A DNA stretch of 64,000 nucleotides from Margaritifera margaritifera (Eukaryota; Mollusca; Bivalvia; Unionida; Margaritiferidae). Each line of letters begins with the position of its first letter. The stretch's first letter is position 1. This document shows, piece by piece, positions 12,701 to 23,773 of the stretch. Where the stretch lies: positions 124,001-188,000 of the forward strand of contig JAQPZY010000809.1 of NCBI GenBank assembly GCA_029931535.1, read 5' to 3'. Under the pieces are notes generated by a model, which saw only the letters and a program-made list of their open reading frames with translations, made no database searches and was not told the origin of the DNA. The translations under genes and the position numbers were made by a program.

Positions 12701-14500
12701 AGTATACAATTTACGTAAATGACTGAAAAAATAAAACTTTTACTTGACTTGCCTTCATAAACTTGAACAAAAGCATGCCCTTACTCACATACTGTCTCTT
12801 TAGTCCAGGTTGTCTCTATCTTCTCAAACACCCAGCTCTACGCCACAGAGATAAAATCTGAATTCGCTTTACTATTGCCATTCATGCAGTATGTAACCGA
12901 TTTCAACATAAAATAAATCATAAAATTTAGGGATACTTGGCCATTAGGGAAAAATAGGGAGTCTGACAAAAAAGTAGGAAAAAGCAGGGCCACTGGAAGG
13001 ACTGCATATTAATGCTAGTAAAAACAATGTATGTAATCTGCTACTCTCCTGCACCTCAAAAACAGCACCTGCCGATTTCTAAAAGCACAAGATGGCATTT
13101 CTGTATTTGAAACTATCTAAAGTTGAATTACTGCAAGTACTCCCAAAGCAGAAGGCTAGGATTAATGAGGATTCACCCATGCTCCAAGTCTTTGCATGAG
13201 TAAGCAGCATCAACTAACCCAATACACATTGTGCATGGTTTATTTATAGCACAGTTTACATGAGTTAGGAATCACCTGCATGTATGCGATAAGGCTGCAC
13301 ATACATTGCATTTTTGACAAGTTGATAAAATGAACACTGTACCATATGGAATCTTATCTATATGGTTTTTTTCAGATAACAAAAGCAAATACCAAAACAC
13401 CGATGATTATTATTACTTTTTCTAAGAGAAAAAAGTATTTATTGTCAAAGGTTAAAAAAGGAATTCTGATGGATATAAACTCAGAAGTAGAAAAATACAT
13501 TGCCCAGTTGCCAAGGACAACTAAAAATTAATGCCAGGCAACTGTTATTCCTAATGTGAAAGCCTTGTCAGACAACCAAAAAATATTTTACAAAATGATT
13601 TTGTTAAATGTTATATTGAAATTTTTATATATTTTCCAGTGCTAAGCATTTGATCATTAAATTGTCCCTCAGTTGTTGAGTGTTGAGTGATTGCTATCGG
13701 TAATTGGCCACACTAATCCACAGGTGTCCGCTACTCATTATCTGATTAAGTAGTCACAGCCCATACTACCAGCCCTGCATGGTTAACCCTAGCAGACGAG
13801 ACCCACAAATGTTAGTCTTTTGTCAACGCAGCAACATATGATAGCGGTTTCTTTCATCTTTGGCCTGCCACAGTGAATGCATATGATTTGTATTACGCTT
13901 TTTCAATGGTCTGCGTGATCGTTGCTTCTGTTGGCTAAGTTTGGTATAATGAATATGGTAAGGTTGGATCTGAGTATCTCTCGGCCATTTCTGTTGATAA
14001 ATAGCCTTGGATGTAACTGTAGGAAGACATGAATTTGATGGGTTTGGTGATTTGCCACTGGAGGAGAGCACTATACATGCTGCGACAGAAAAGGCAGACA
14101 ATGTTCTGATTGTGACTTTGTTTTTTCCCACTGCCATAGTGTGCCATGCGAACAAAGTAATTCCAAATATAGTTTTCAATGGCAGCAAATTACATAAAAG
14201 ATTTTCTTCAGACCACCTTGGCTATTTCTGCGAGACAAAAATATGCCTCGGATATGTGTTGGCGCAGTAATTTACAGAAATATCATACATTTTGTGTCCT
14301 GGGAATTTCTTCGCAAAAAAGAAACCGCAATCTATTCGGACCACCTCAGCTATTTCTATGATTGGATTAACCATTAGATTGACTGAGAAGTTAAAAACGA
14401 AAAAGATAGTTCAATACATTCACAACTTCTCTGTCAATCCTTACTTAGTAAATAAACAAGGCAGTTAGAGTGGCAGTTATACTCTATACTTTCGGCATAT
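9781..14500. other. Long AT-rich stretch with no supported gene
   Basis: Several open frames of 60-121 codons occur on both strands (10009-10809, 11307-11507, 13823-14361), but none shows a domain, splice-bounded structure or coding composition I can defend. The part at about 10836-10996 ('cactcaagggaggcc', 'ggtggtcttataaaagggg') looks like the end of a dispersed DNA element. Confidence 0.5.
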
Positions 14501-14504
14501 TGTT

Positions 14505-15860
14505 ATAACGCGGGGTCAGGTGTGGATTCCACTTTTGTGAAGAAAATACCTAAACCTTGATATATCACTCGTTTTATCGTCGAAAACGAACGGCGGTTAG
14601 GGTCCAAAATTTGATTAAACGTGGTAAAATTCTAAACTTTTATTAAGAAGTCACATATTTTGTTAAATTTTCGTTCCAAACAACTTTTCTTAGTACACTG
14701 TAAATAACAATATTCAACAAAATTTCGATGAATAAAAAATGACTCTAATGATTACTGGTGGCAGCACTTTAATAAATAGATACGAATCCAGTTAGTTTTT
14801 TTTCAAATTCGTGTTTTAGTTCTATATTTTAATTCGGTTTCAGTGTAATCATTATAAATATGGCATGCCCATTTGTATTCCAACTATGTTCGCTTTTGTT
14901 TCGCTGAGAACCTAATTAAGTGCCAATCATCGTTTGGTCTCTGACTTGTGGAAGTATTTGTTGTATTGTTACACTGCAGTAAAAACAGATCTACTTTGTA
15001 TTATAACGTTCATTACTTTTTTTGTGTTCATGTCAAACAAAGGGGATGGAATATAAAAAAAAAGTTAAAAGGCATGCAAATCCTACCTGCATAAGAACCA
15101 GCGGTCATTGTCGTGTATCCAGTGAACTCATTCAACTGACCAATCAAAAACTGTTACAAATATTATTATGTAAGTAATATCATTAAACTACTTTGAATTA
15201 GCCTACTCAGTCAAAACTGTGATTAAAGAGAGCAAGGCGACCAAGCGAAATGAGTTTTTGGTGAATATAAGCTTTTGAATCATAGATATGGTCCATTATG
15301 GAGAAGCTAGATCCAGAGTTTGTAGTCAACTTAAAATTTCTGAATTGTCCACTGAGCTGATGTTTCACTATTACTTGCAATGAAATCATGGTATCAATAT
15401 TTTAGTAATAGAATATACAAAAGATATGAGTTTCAACGTTGTTTCATGAAATAAATGTCCCCAGTTGCTGAATAAAAAAAAAATCTTGTTTTAGTGTGAA
15501 TCAACAACAACAAAAAGTAGCGACGTAATAAACAATGTTTTCGTTTACACATGATGGTTGTTGAAACCTCTTGGAGTAATGTTTTCAACGATCTTTGGGT
15601 AGCTTGACAATAAAGGTAATTTATACAAAAATAGCAAACAACTTCATAGAAACAGCTCTTTATTGACATTTATTCTCCATGCGGTTGTAAAACGAGTATT
15701 CAGGTAATAAATATCTACATTAATACCCCCCAGGTTTTCTCAATGTCCAGCGGGATGGCAACCCCTTCTTAACTTTATCGAGGTTTCTCGGTAACTTGTG
15801 CCCTCGCTTATAGAGCGGTCTATGTGTCTGGACCCGTTGTGAGCGAGTTATCAAGGGAGG

Positions 15861-15866
<6 letters not shown>
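14505..15866 (+). mobile_element. pogo/Tigger-like DNA transposon, copy 2 (internally deleted)
   Basis: It shares the left region, transposase start, 3' region and right end with copy 1 at 1241-6904 but is only about 1.36 kb. The right end contains 'cgagttatcaaggga', with an inverted partner 'ggtaacttgtgccctcgc' about 55 bp inside. The left end is less clear (near 'ataacgcggggtcagg'). It does not contain the 3.2-kb insertion of copy 1, so it represents the element without that cargo. Confidence 0.65.
15218..15390 (+). pseudogene. Decayed N-terminus of the pogo-like transposase (copy 2)
   Basis: The sequence 'agagcaaggcgaccaagcgaaa' and 'gtagtcaacttaaaatttctgaa' line up with the transposase start of copy 1 (KGTKRK and VCSELKFAE codons). 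Stops and indels interrupt every frame within about 60 codons. Only the first HTH region is traceable. Confidence 0.6.

Positions 15867-15867
<1 letters not shown>

Positions 15868-15937
<70 letters not shown>
15868..15937. repeat. (AT)n microsatellite at the transposon end
   Basis: About 35 AT units begin directly after the right end of the copy 2 element. Confidence 0.95.
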
Positions 15938-15938
<1 letters not shown>

Positions 15939-17446
15939 AGTCAATATTCAACTTTTCATTATTTCTCCTTTTCCATACTCTTCATAGTTTTCTTTTTCTT
16001 TTCATTTTTGTTATTGTATTCGTCCTTCCATACTATCATTATTACAAGTGATAGAAATAGATTTGACAAATTCCTATCACAATCTAAAATATTTATAAAT
16101 GATATAAATATAAGGAACATAATTAATGATTCTACCTCTTTATTTAATACAGTTAGACCCAAGAAGCTGGAATGAATTAATAATCAAAGGACTAAAAAGA
16201 AGTAAGTGCAGCTCCAAGGTTGTAACAGCACGCCTTTTAAAGATTCTGAATGAAGTGTCTCTTTAACAATTATTTAACAGGTATTTCTTAATAAATGATC
16301 TTTACTCAGATTCATTCAATTGCACTTCATCTCAACTATGGCAATTTTATAGCCAATTTTTGAGCTTTTCGTTTCAATTAAAGAAAAATATATTAAAACG
16401 GAAATGACGTTTCCAAGATGTATTCACAATATTGTACCCAAAATAATTTATATTTTATTTGCATATAATTTTAATTTAAAGGCAAAATAAAAAGTAACCA
16501 GAACTGTAGTATCTCAGAAAAAAGACCATTAGCCTGTTCATACCTGCCATGGCATTTTTGTATTTAAGCAATGAAATATTAAAAATTGAAAATAACACTC
16601 GTCTTACCTTTCTGCAGGTTCCCTCTGTACATCACTGTCTGTAAATGTAATGAATAGTACTTACAGGTATAATGAAATAAAAATAGTTGTCATAAACTTT
16701 TTTAACTTCAATAATTACGAGGGGGCTTTGTTGGACCTGAGATAATAACTACATTTTGTTAAAATACAAACGGAAATGACATAACCCTTTAAACGCAAGG
16801 GTATCAAATTTTGTTAGGTATATTATGTGCATATTAATATCAACATATATTAGTTCATGAGCTGAATCTTCCCCAAAGGAAAGAGATATTATTGTAAATA
16901 TATACTGTTTTCAATAAGACAAAATGGAGCTCAGTAAAAGATTGGAAAGGAAACTTGTTTATATTAATGGACATTAAAGAACGTTAATTTCACTGTTCCA
17001 AACACTTACTAATATATGCAAGTTGCAATTGACAGACAGAAGATGGACAAGCGATGTACAGAAGGAAAAACAGACATATTTACATATGAAAAAGCAATTG
17101 GACAATTAAAACTACCTAAGTTCTCTTTTTTTCAGATTTGGATCCAATACATGTTATATTTTCTAAAAATTATGAAAAGCATATTAGGTTGTCATAGATC
17201 CTATAAATACAGTTTTGACAATGATAGACAATATTGCATACACTTCAAATAAAATGATATAAATGAGTTGTCACTGAATATAATATTATAGGTCAAGTAT
17301 TACATCAACAAATAAAGATGATAAAATGGTGAATGTAAGACTGACCTAGAAGCTTATTAAAAACTATTAACAAGGATTACTATAAAAACTATGACATTAA
17401 CTGTCTCTGTTTATTTTGTACCATTCCTTTACACATGGTATTTACT
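15938..17446. other. AT-rich 3' flank of the receptor gene
   Basis: No domain or confident exon seen. If the receptor's transmembrane exon is not terminal, further cytoplasmic-tail exons on the minus strand would lie here or further left, but I cannot identify one. Confidence 0.45.
17410..17415 (-). terminator. Candidate polyadenylation signal AATAAA
   Basis: On the minus strand AATAAA lies 31 nt past the TAA stop of the membrane exon. If the exon is terminal this would give a very short 3' UTR. AATAAA is common by chance in DNA this AT-rich. Confidence 0.25.
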
Positions 17447-17622
17447 TTACATCTTCTGGAGCTGATGATGGCAATCTTTCTTACCGTGTCCATTTAGCTT
17501 TGTATGTTGATATCTTCTCCAAAGGAATATGCCTATTCCTGCAATGAAAATGACAACTCCAACACTTATTCCTGCAGCTATCCCAGCGACTGGTAATCCA
17601 AAACTTTCAGATGTACTTGGTA
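17447..17622 (-). CDS. Transmembrane and tail exon of the Ig receptor
   Basis: After the acceptor (acttgcag) the exon completes a split codon (T from Ig6 plus TA gives Leu) and reads PSTSESFGLP, a short Ser/Thr-rich stalk. About 25 hydrophobic residues follow (core VAGIAAGISVGVVIFIAGIG), then the stop-transfer WRRYQHTK and a basic, His-containing tail to TAA: about 57 residues in all. The Gly/Ala-rich helix followed by Arg-Arg fixes type I topology with Ig domains outside. The tail shows no clear ITIM, ITAM or PDZ ligand. The TAA stop itself lies inside a possible donor (AT|GTAAAG), so a longer isoform through a further exon is possible. The start is chosen by the acceptor and phase agreement with all upstream exons. 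Confidence 0.85.
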
Positions 17623-17819
17623 CTGCAAGTATAAACAATAGGAATTTAAATTATATTTATTTATGGTGTAGACTTCATCCAGTGGGCAACAGACCTGATT
17701 TTGCTGTAATTTTGATTAATTTAATAAGATCCGAAATAAGCGTAGCATAATTTTGGGTAAACTACATCTAAGCTGGGTTTTATTATTCTCAGACTTCTGC
17801 AAAGAGCAGACTGTTATAG

Positions 17820-18140
17820 TTCCTCCCAATGTGTCAGTCTGTCCATATGTCTGTCCAACCATTCATAACTAAGCTTCTCCTCCCATACCACTTAAAGGAT
17901 TTTAATAAACTTTGTAGGTTAAATATGTGGTTAGTGTAGATGTACATTAAAGTTTACTTTTTGTCTGGTCTATTTATGCAGGCATTTCTTGAACACTTAT
18001 GAAAAATGGAGGTTTTAAGAACTCAATTTGTCATTGGTTCTCCTCAAACACTGCTTGCAATGTTTTCTGGAACCTTTGCAGGCTAAATGTAATTGATATA
18101 AATGCACATTAAGGATTTATTAATTCCTCTTGTCCAAATA
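17820..18140. repeat. Two diverged copies of a ~160-bp dispersed repeat
   Basis: 'ttgtaggttaaatatgtggttagtgtagatgtacattaaag' (near 17910) recurs in weaker form near 18075 as 'gcaggctaaatgtaattgatataaatgcacattaagg'. Each is followed by 'tt.tgtc' and 'gaa.atttcttga'. Old repeat, non-coding. Confidence 0.5.
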
Positions 18141-19282
18141 GGGGATGAAGAACGATTTCTTGAAAATTGTGATAAAAGCATTAATTTTGAAACTCAGTTC
18201 ATCATCACTTCTTCTTCCATATCAGTTGCAACATTGGGGTTGGCATTGATGTGTAACAAATTTTTAAAATATTTTTTTACCTCTAGCCAGTCGGTTGGGG
18301 TCCCTGTGGTCAGTGTGCTGTCAGTCAGGTTTTAGATGGTTGGGGCCCAGCGATATATAAATGATGGGGGGGGGGACAGCTGTCAGCCATGTCGGAATGA
18401 ATAACAAAGGGAAAGAACAGGGAGGTATAGCTGTCTGAGCCACCCCTTCAAGCCGATGCAAAACGGGAGTTTTACTTCACACTCTTGGCTTGCCCGAGCC
18501 AGGTTTCTACAAAACAAATTGCGTGCAACCGCGTTTATGTTAGTAGGTGCTGTCATTGACCTTTTGCACATACAGGTACACCGTACAGTGTTGTTTCTAG
18601 GACTTTTTAAAATAGGGCAACTCCCCCATCTCTTTTCCAAAACTGGGCCAATTCTGAAGTCAATGGGACAAATTTGGCCCTCTCCCTTGAAAAGTATGGG
18701 TCACACAGAAGAACATATTTCAAGTGGTTGCAGTATCCTCGAAACAGGCAAGCAACAGGGAATTGTGTAATTTATTGTATCGAAGCATCTTACTTTGCTT
18801 GTATACCTGATTCACGGTTAAAAAATATGTACCAACTGCAAATGTGTTCCTTTTTTATAGTGTTCATTTATGTCAAACATGGGTGTAATAGAGTGTACAG
18901 GTGAGAATGACAGGTATAAAATAGGTATAAAGGAAAAATTCTCGAATTCTTAAAATAATTTAAACAAGAAACACGAGAAAACAAGAATAACAAGGCGACA
19001 AACTTTTCGAAAGATTTTTATAAACAACTCATATTGGTATGGACTTCAGCAACACAACCATATTGAACGAATGCGCAAAAGAAAAAATTTTTGTCACGCC
19101 AATAATTACCTTCTCGTACTCCTTTTTCATGGCTTCTGCCCGTACAGCTGCCACATGATCAGCTACATGTATGTGTCAGTCCATTGCTGTTGCATCCTAC
19201 AGTATTTTGTGTGTGTGTGTGTTTTACACACCGTTTACACGGCATCCCCATCTCTGACATTTCCAACCACAACCAATTCTCT

Positions 19283-19532
19283 AGTCCTACAATGTAAGAC
19301 GTCCCCTGATATTTATGTTGTTTGGGTCGACGTCTTATTTCCAAAATAAATGGCGTTGTGTATCGTGTTCCCCGGTCAACTGACAGGGGAACTAGAAGCA
19401 CAATTTTCAGGAATATCAAACACATTTGGCAGCCTATATTGACAATTTTCCACAGATTAAAGTCTAATTTCTTACTAACTCATATCAGCCAACTTAAATG
19501 TGTCAGGGTGGACGTCTTACATTGCAGGACTA
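19283..19532. mobile_element. MITE-like element with ~22-bp inverted repeats
   Basis: AGTCCTACAATGTAAGACGT(CC) at the left is repeated in inverse orientation at the right (GGACGTCTTACATTGCAGGA(CT)) with a single mismatch; the core of 15 bases is perfect. The interval is about 250 bp with no coding capacity. This matches a small non-autonomous DNA element. The family is not identified. Confidence 0.45.
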
Positions 19533-21708
19533 CCATTTCTCGTGCCTGTTCGATTGGGAGTTATGCGCAAATTTTCGCTTTACTGCGGGCACTTGCTGCA
19601 CTGTGGTACTATGTTCAAATCATTTGATTCCATTTCTACAAGAGAATTTCTTTCGCTGTCTCTTCGTTAAAAATAATCAAGCAAAATTCTTTTTCCAGCA
19701 AAAATCCCATACAAACTCGCGTGTTCCTCTTGACTGAGCACATGTCAAAGCAGCCGGCTATCTATATACGATACGCTGCATATCTAAAATATTCATTTCC
19801 ACCGAGGTAATGTGCTGCAGAGCAAAAATACATAAAAGCAAGATTTATTTCTTTTAATGTCAGGCTTGCAAATAAAGTGGAGAACGTGAAAACAGAATTC
19901 TGTTCAAGACCATAGTCTCTAAAGATCATAATTGTCATGGACAAAAAAAAACCCAAGAATGAAATACCGTTAACACCATTCCAATTATACTGTGCATGAG
20001 GCTGCAAGAAACACGTCAGCACTCTGTACATTTTGCGGGCCTCTAGCAGTGTAATATGGGCATAAGTTAGTTTGGGTAAAGGTACATAAACACCATGTAT
20101 TAATAGTAAAATATAGTGATGTTTAGAAACAATGGGGGCTGTATTGTTTCCTGCACTATTTACCAGGTGAATACCTTTCAAAGTAGTATTTTTACAAACA
20201 GATATGTAACCATAGGTACAGAACATCATGCAGGAATTGAAAAATGTGTCATTTTTTATTTTTTTATTTATTCCTTTTAATTTACTTATTTTGAATGAAG
20301 GAATGTGTAATCTATACTAAAACGATCAGGAAACAAAGTAGCTGTGAATAACCCACATTGCATTAATAACGAGCTAAATTAAAAAAAACATACCTCCGTT
20401 CTAAATGCAAACACTAACGTGAAAATATATACATAATATTTGAGTGAATTTAGACGACGCTCTTTTAGAATCCAATGGTCTTTCAATGCAATTCCCGAAC
20501 CACACAGGGTAGGTAGTTCGTCTTAAATTTTAAAACACTGAAACATATCACTCTTTTGACTATCAAACATGACTCTGATACATAAAAGACTGAGTGGTAA
20601 AGTTCGCTAATCACGAGGAATAGCAATTTAAGATCCTGTAACAGGAACAAGACACCATTGGAAGGTCTTTTTCCCTCAAGTAAGAATTTCCACGTTGCCG
20701 GTCTCGTCATGCGAAAAAGAATGAAAATTAATGTGCCATTTCTCAAGGACCTATAATGTAGAGCCATAGTGGGTAGATGTACATGTTCTTGAAATTTTCT
20801 AGAAAGAGAGGATGGTACATCTGGCACAGACGAGTGTATATCCGCTGCTTCCAATTAGCGTTGCAAGGAAATGAGTGACAGCGATTCTTCCTTCAAAAAT
20901 TTAAAAGGATAAGCTACGCAATAGTCACAGTATTATATTACTGATATTAAAAGTCAAATTTCATGTACAAATCAACAAACAATTTGATTTCTACACTTAA
21001 AATGTTGATAGCGACGACTCGATGAAAAGATACAGATCAAGGTGTGACATGAAACTGTTGCAGAATCAACTAAATGGAACTGTGTGGATAGGACCATCTA
21101 GTTATAGGATTTATTATCGGTATTTGATTGAAAAAATGTACCGGAATTAGAGACATGGTTATATATACAAAATTCATGCTTATTTCCTAATGCAGAAATT
21201 GCTGTCTGAATGTAAAACATATTTACTAGATAATGATAACTTCAAAACAAATAACAATAACATTGATATGAAAGAGCTTGATCTGTAACAATTGTAAAAT
21301 TCCACCACACCATAACTGGAGATATCTCAAGTGAAAAAACCAAATTATTGAGAGACAATAGGCAAAAAGAACATAAGAATCTAATTATGGTTTTGGGGAG
21401 TCTACACCTGATGTTGCATATATTACTTGGTTCATTGATTCATTCATTTATTTACATGGTAAGGAATAGAACAACTCAGTAAGAAGAGTGCCCAATGCAT
21501 AGCTGGTGAGTTGCAATTTTGTACCTCAGTGCCAAGAGAATATTTCGAGTCGCTTTGAGCAAGATACCTTGTCTCAGTTCAGCTTGTTAGATCTGCTGCT
21601 TGTGACAAAAGCATTTGCTAACAGCTACTGTTTCTTGTTGGGAAAACAGTCCTGTAAAATATAGATTATTATTAAACATGATCCAATATGACGATCACAG
21701 GAGATGGA

Positions 21709-21800
<92 letters not shown>
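21709..21800. repeat. (ATT)n-(AT)n microsatellite
   Basis: About 12 ATT units run into about 25 AT units, continuing imperfectly to about 21830. Frames across it encode poly-Leu/Tyr/Ile runs only. Confidence 0.95.
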
Positions 21801-21801
<1 letters not shown>

Positions 21802-22572
21802 CTATATATATATATATCTATATTTATATGACATCCATATATGTGAACCTCCAGGCCGGGAGTGTTTTCCTTTCGAGATGAAGAGTGTCTCCCTTTCTAC
21901 GCATCATTCATTGAATCACCCACGTACTCAAAATTATTAAAACAATTCCAGAACAGAAATGTTTCTGTTTTTGTTTTCACAGCTTGCTTCCATTGTAATA
22001 TATTTATAGTAAAGATTGCATGTGATCATGTGAATGTAAACCGGCTTACCTTATGAACATGACACGTTAATTCCTAAAAATAACCCAAAAGTACTTATTG
22101 GATCATACTATGCATAATCAGTAGTAATTCAGAAAGGATTAAAGAGGTTAATTGATTATGATTGGGTTACTAAAGAGCTCATGCAGAATAAAACAATAAA
22201 TGATTACTTGAATTTTTTTGTCAGGGTCTGTTTGGCTTCGGTGTTAAAGTATAAATTAAAGTTTGTGGAGATGGATTATACTATGTGTGACCAGAAGTAA
22301 TTCGGAAGACATTAAATATTGTATTGGATTATGGCTGGATTAGGCATTACTAAAGAGCTCAGGTGACATTCAACAGATTGGTTTCACTTCGGTACTTAAA
22401 GTTTTTTGAGAAATCTAAGTGTGCGTTTTCTCCCAATGTTAAAATGCCAAAATCTAAACAACTGAAATATCACACAAAATTAAATAATGAATGAAAACAG
22501 GAATTTCAGTGGCTGGAGTCAAGTTCAAATTTTATATTAAAATGCTTTCTGTAAAGTCGATTTTAAAAAGAA

Positions 22573-22899
22573 TTTGCCAAATTCCACCCAGATAGCACCA
22601 ATCTTGAGCAGTTCTGCCTGGCAGTCAGCAACCTGAATTTACCGAAACAATTTAAAATTCTTGATGGACTCAGTAGAGTTGTACTAACATTGCCACATTC
22701 CAACGCAGACACTAAAAGCACATTTTCTATTCTGAGGAAAATTCAGGCTGATTCCAAAGGAAACCTGGATCCAGCAATGATACTTCATCTCGTAAGTGTT
22801 GAAATCAACAATGATGAGGACCACCACAAGTATAATCCAGGTAATGATGTACTAAGAAAGTCTAAACAAATTCTTGTGCTACATATAAGGACAGTATGA
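22573..22899 (+). pseudogene. hAT-like transposase C-terminal (dimerisation) fragment
   Basis: The plus strand encodes, with one frame junction, STNLEQFCLAVSNLNLP, then LDGLSRVVLTLPHSNADTK and STFSILRKIQADSKGNL. The L-P-H-S-N-A-D-x(4)-F-S-x(2)-R-K-I pattern is that of the hAT-type dimerisation segment ending many hAT transposases. The catalytic part is missing and the frame ends at 22897. It is a dead fragment in the intron, antisense to the receptor. Confidence 0.7.
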
Positions 22900-22924
22900 A
22901 AGGCAACACGTTACTGTGAAAGGA

Positions 22925-23225
22925 CTGGTGTATTTTGGTTTATAAAGCCCTTCATAATTTAACACCTTTTTAGCTGAGTTATATGCTTGGAAAAACCAGC
23001 AATACCAACTCTATGTACTCTGTAAGAACAACATCAAATCTATGTTTAAAACTAACTAAATCAAGAACTAAAGCATTGAAAAGGTTATTTATATATACTT
23101 GATTTGCTGGCTTCAATCAGCTACCACTTGAACCAAACCAAGCTGTCAATCTTGCCATATTCAAAGCGGAATATTTCAGCTATCTAAGCAAATACCTCAC
23201 ACTATATATTCCAGCACTTTATCCT
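22925..23225 (+). pseudogene. Decayed 3' end of a LINE reverse-transcriptase ORF
   Basis: Across frames the plus strand reads like the C-terminal tail after a LINE reverse transcriptase: 'VYFGL-kPF-i', then SIEK/ALKRLFIY, then GFNQLPLEPNQAVNLAIFKA. The N-x-L-P-L-x(6-8)-FK pattern is shared with the better-preserved remnant at 60797-61309 (LNELPLEHS then SFKS). Multiple stops. Weak but consistent over about 100 codons. Confidence 0.45.
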
Positions 23226-23462
23226 TTGTTCATACATATGTGTATGCAATAAACAGTTACAAACATGATATATTAATGTACATACATCACTATGATAAAG
23301 TTTTAAGTGAATATTTGTGTGACATAAGCCCTCAATTAATATATTCTTTCTTTTCTTTTATAAATATTGTGTAAATGTTGAGAATAGTTTATAACCCTGA
23401 TGGCCTCATGAGAGATTAGCTAATATTTAGCAAAATGAGTTGTACCCTCTAACAATGTATAA

Positions 23463-23488
23463 TTATTATTATTATTATTATTATTATA
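23463..23488. repeat. (ATT)n microsatellite next to the Ig6 donor
   Basis: Nine ATT units end six bases from the donor side of the Ig6 exon. Length change here could affect splice-donor spacing or context. Confidence 0.9.
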
Positions 23489-23494
23489 GCTTAC

Positions 23495-23773
23495 AAGTAA
23501 CATCCAGAGAGAAGCTGGACTTAACAGTGTGTCTCTCCACCACAGTCTGTCCAGTAGGTTGTATGGTGTTGTTAGCTGTGCACTCATATGTACCCTTGTC
23601 TGACCGATTCAAATGGACAATGTAGAGTTCTGCGCCGTGTTGTGTAAACGTGGTGCTTTGAGACTTGGTCCAGCTGATGGATGATGGAGGTCTGGAGTCC
23701 ACTATACAGGTCACATTTAATGTCTCTCCTTCAACTTTCATTATGTTGGGTATATTTGACATGATAGGACCAT
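23495..23773 (-). CDS. Ig domain 6 exon of the receptor
   Basis: 279 nt, phase 1-1: acceptor cttctag, donor ACTT|GTAAGC. It encodes one I-set/C2-like domain of 93 codons: linker GPIMSNIP, first Cys in LNVTCIV, core Trp in SSISWTK, and the F-strand motif D-K-G-T-Y-E-C, followed by ANNT and a longer G strand. N-x-S/T sites at NVT, NRS and NNT suggest glycosylation. It is the membrane-proximal domain and joins the stalk of the next exon. Confidence 0.9.

Larger units (their letters stand above)
17623..23494 (-). other. Receptor intron between Ig6 and the membrane exon
   Basis: 5.9 kb of intron. It holds diverged repeats (17820-18140), a MITE-like inverted repeat (19283-19532), an ATT/AT microsatellite, a hAT fragment and a LINE tail. 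Open frames at 18383-18904, 19071-19737, 19762-20229 and 20483-20854 have no recognisable domain. Confidence 0.7.

Noticed and set aside
13823..14361. Cluster of overlapping open frames on both strands left of copy 2
   Set aside because: No recognisable domain in any frame. Possible remote repeat remnant but not supportable.
17016..17252. Plus-strand open frame of 78 codons near the receptor 3' end
   Set aside because: Low-complexity AT-rich translation with no motif. It does not match a cytoplasmic-tail exon on the receptor's strand.
19762..20229. 155-codon minus-strand open frame, the second longest in the window
   Set aside because: No domain, no even hydropathy pattern of a transporter, no splice-bounded structure agreeing with the receptor, and no coding-like composition. 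Chance length is plausible over 128 kb of six-frame sequence.
20483..20854. 123-codon minus-strand open frame
   Set aside because: No recognisable motif. It may be part of a decayed repeat, but nothing supports a gene.
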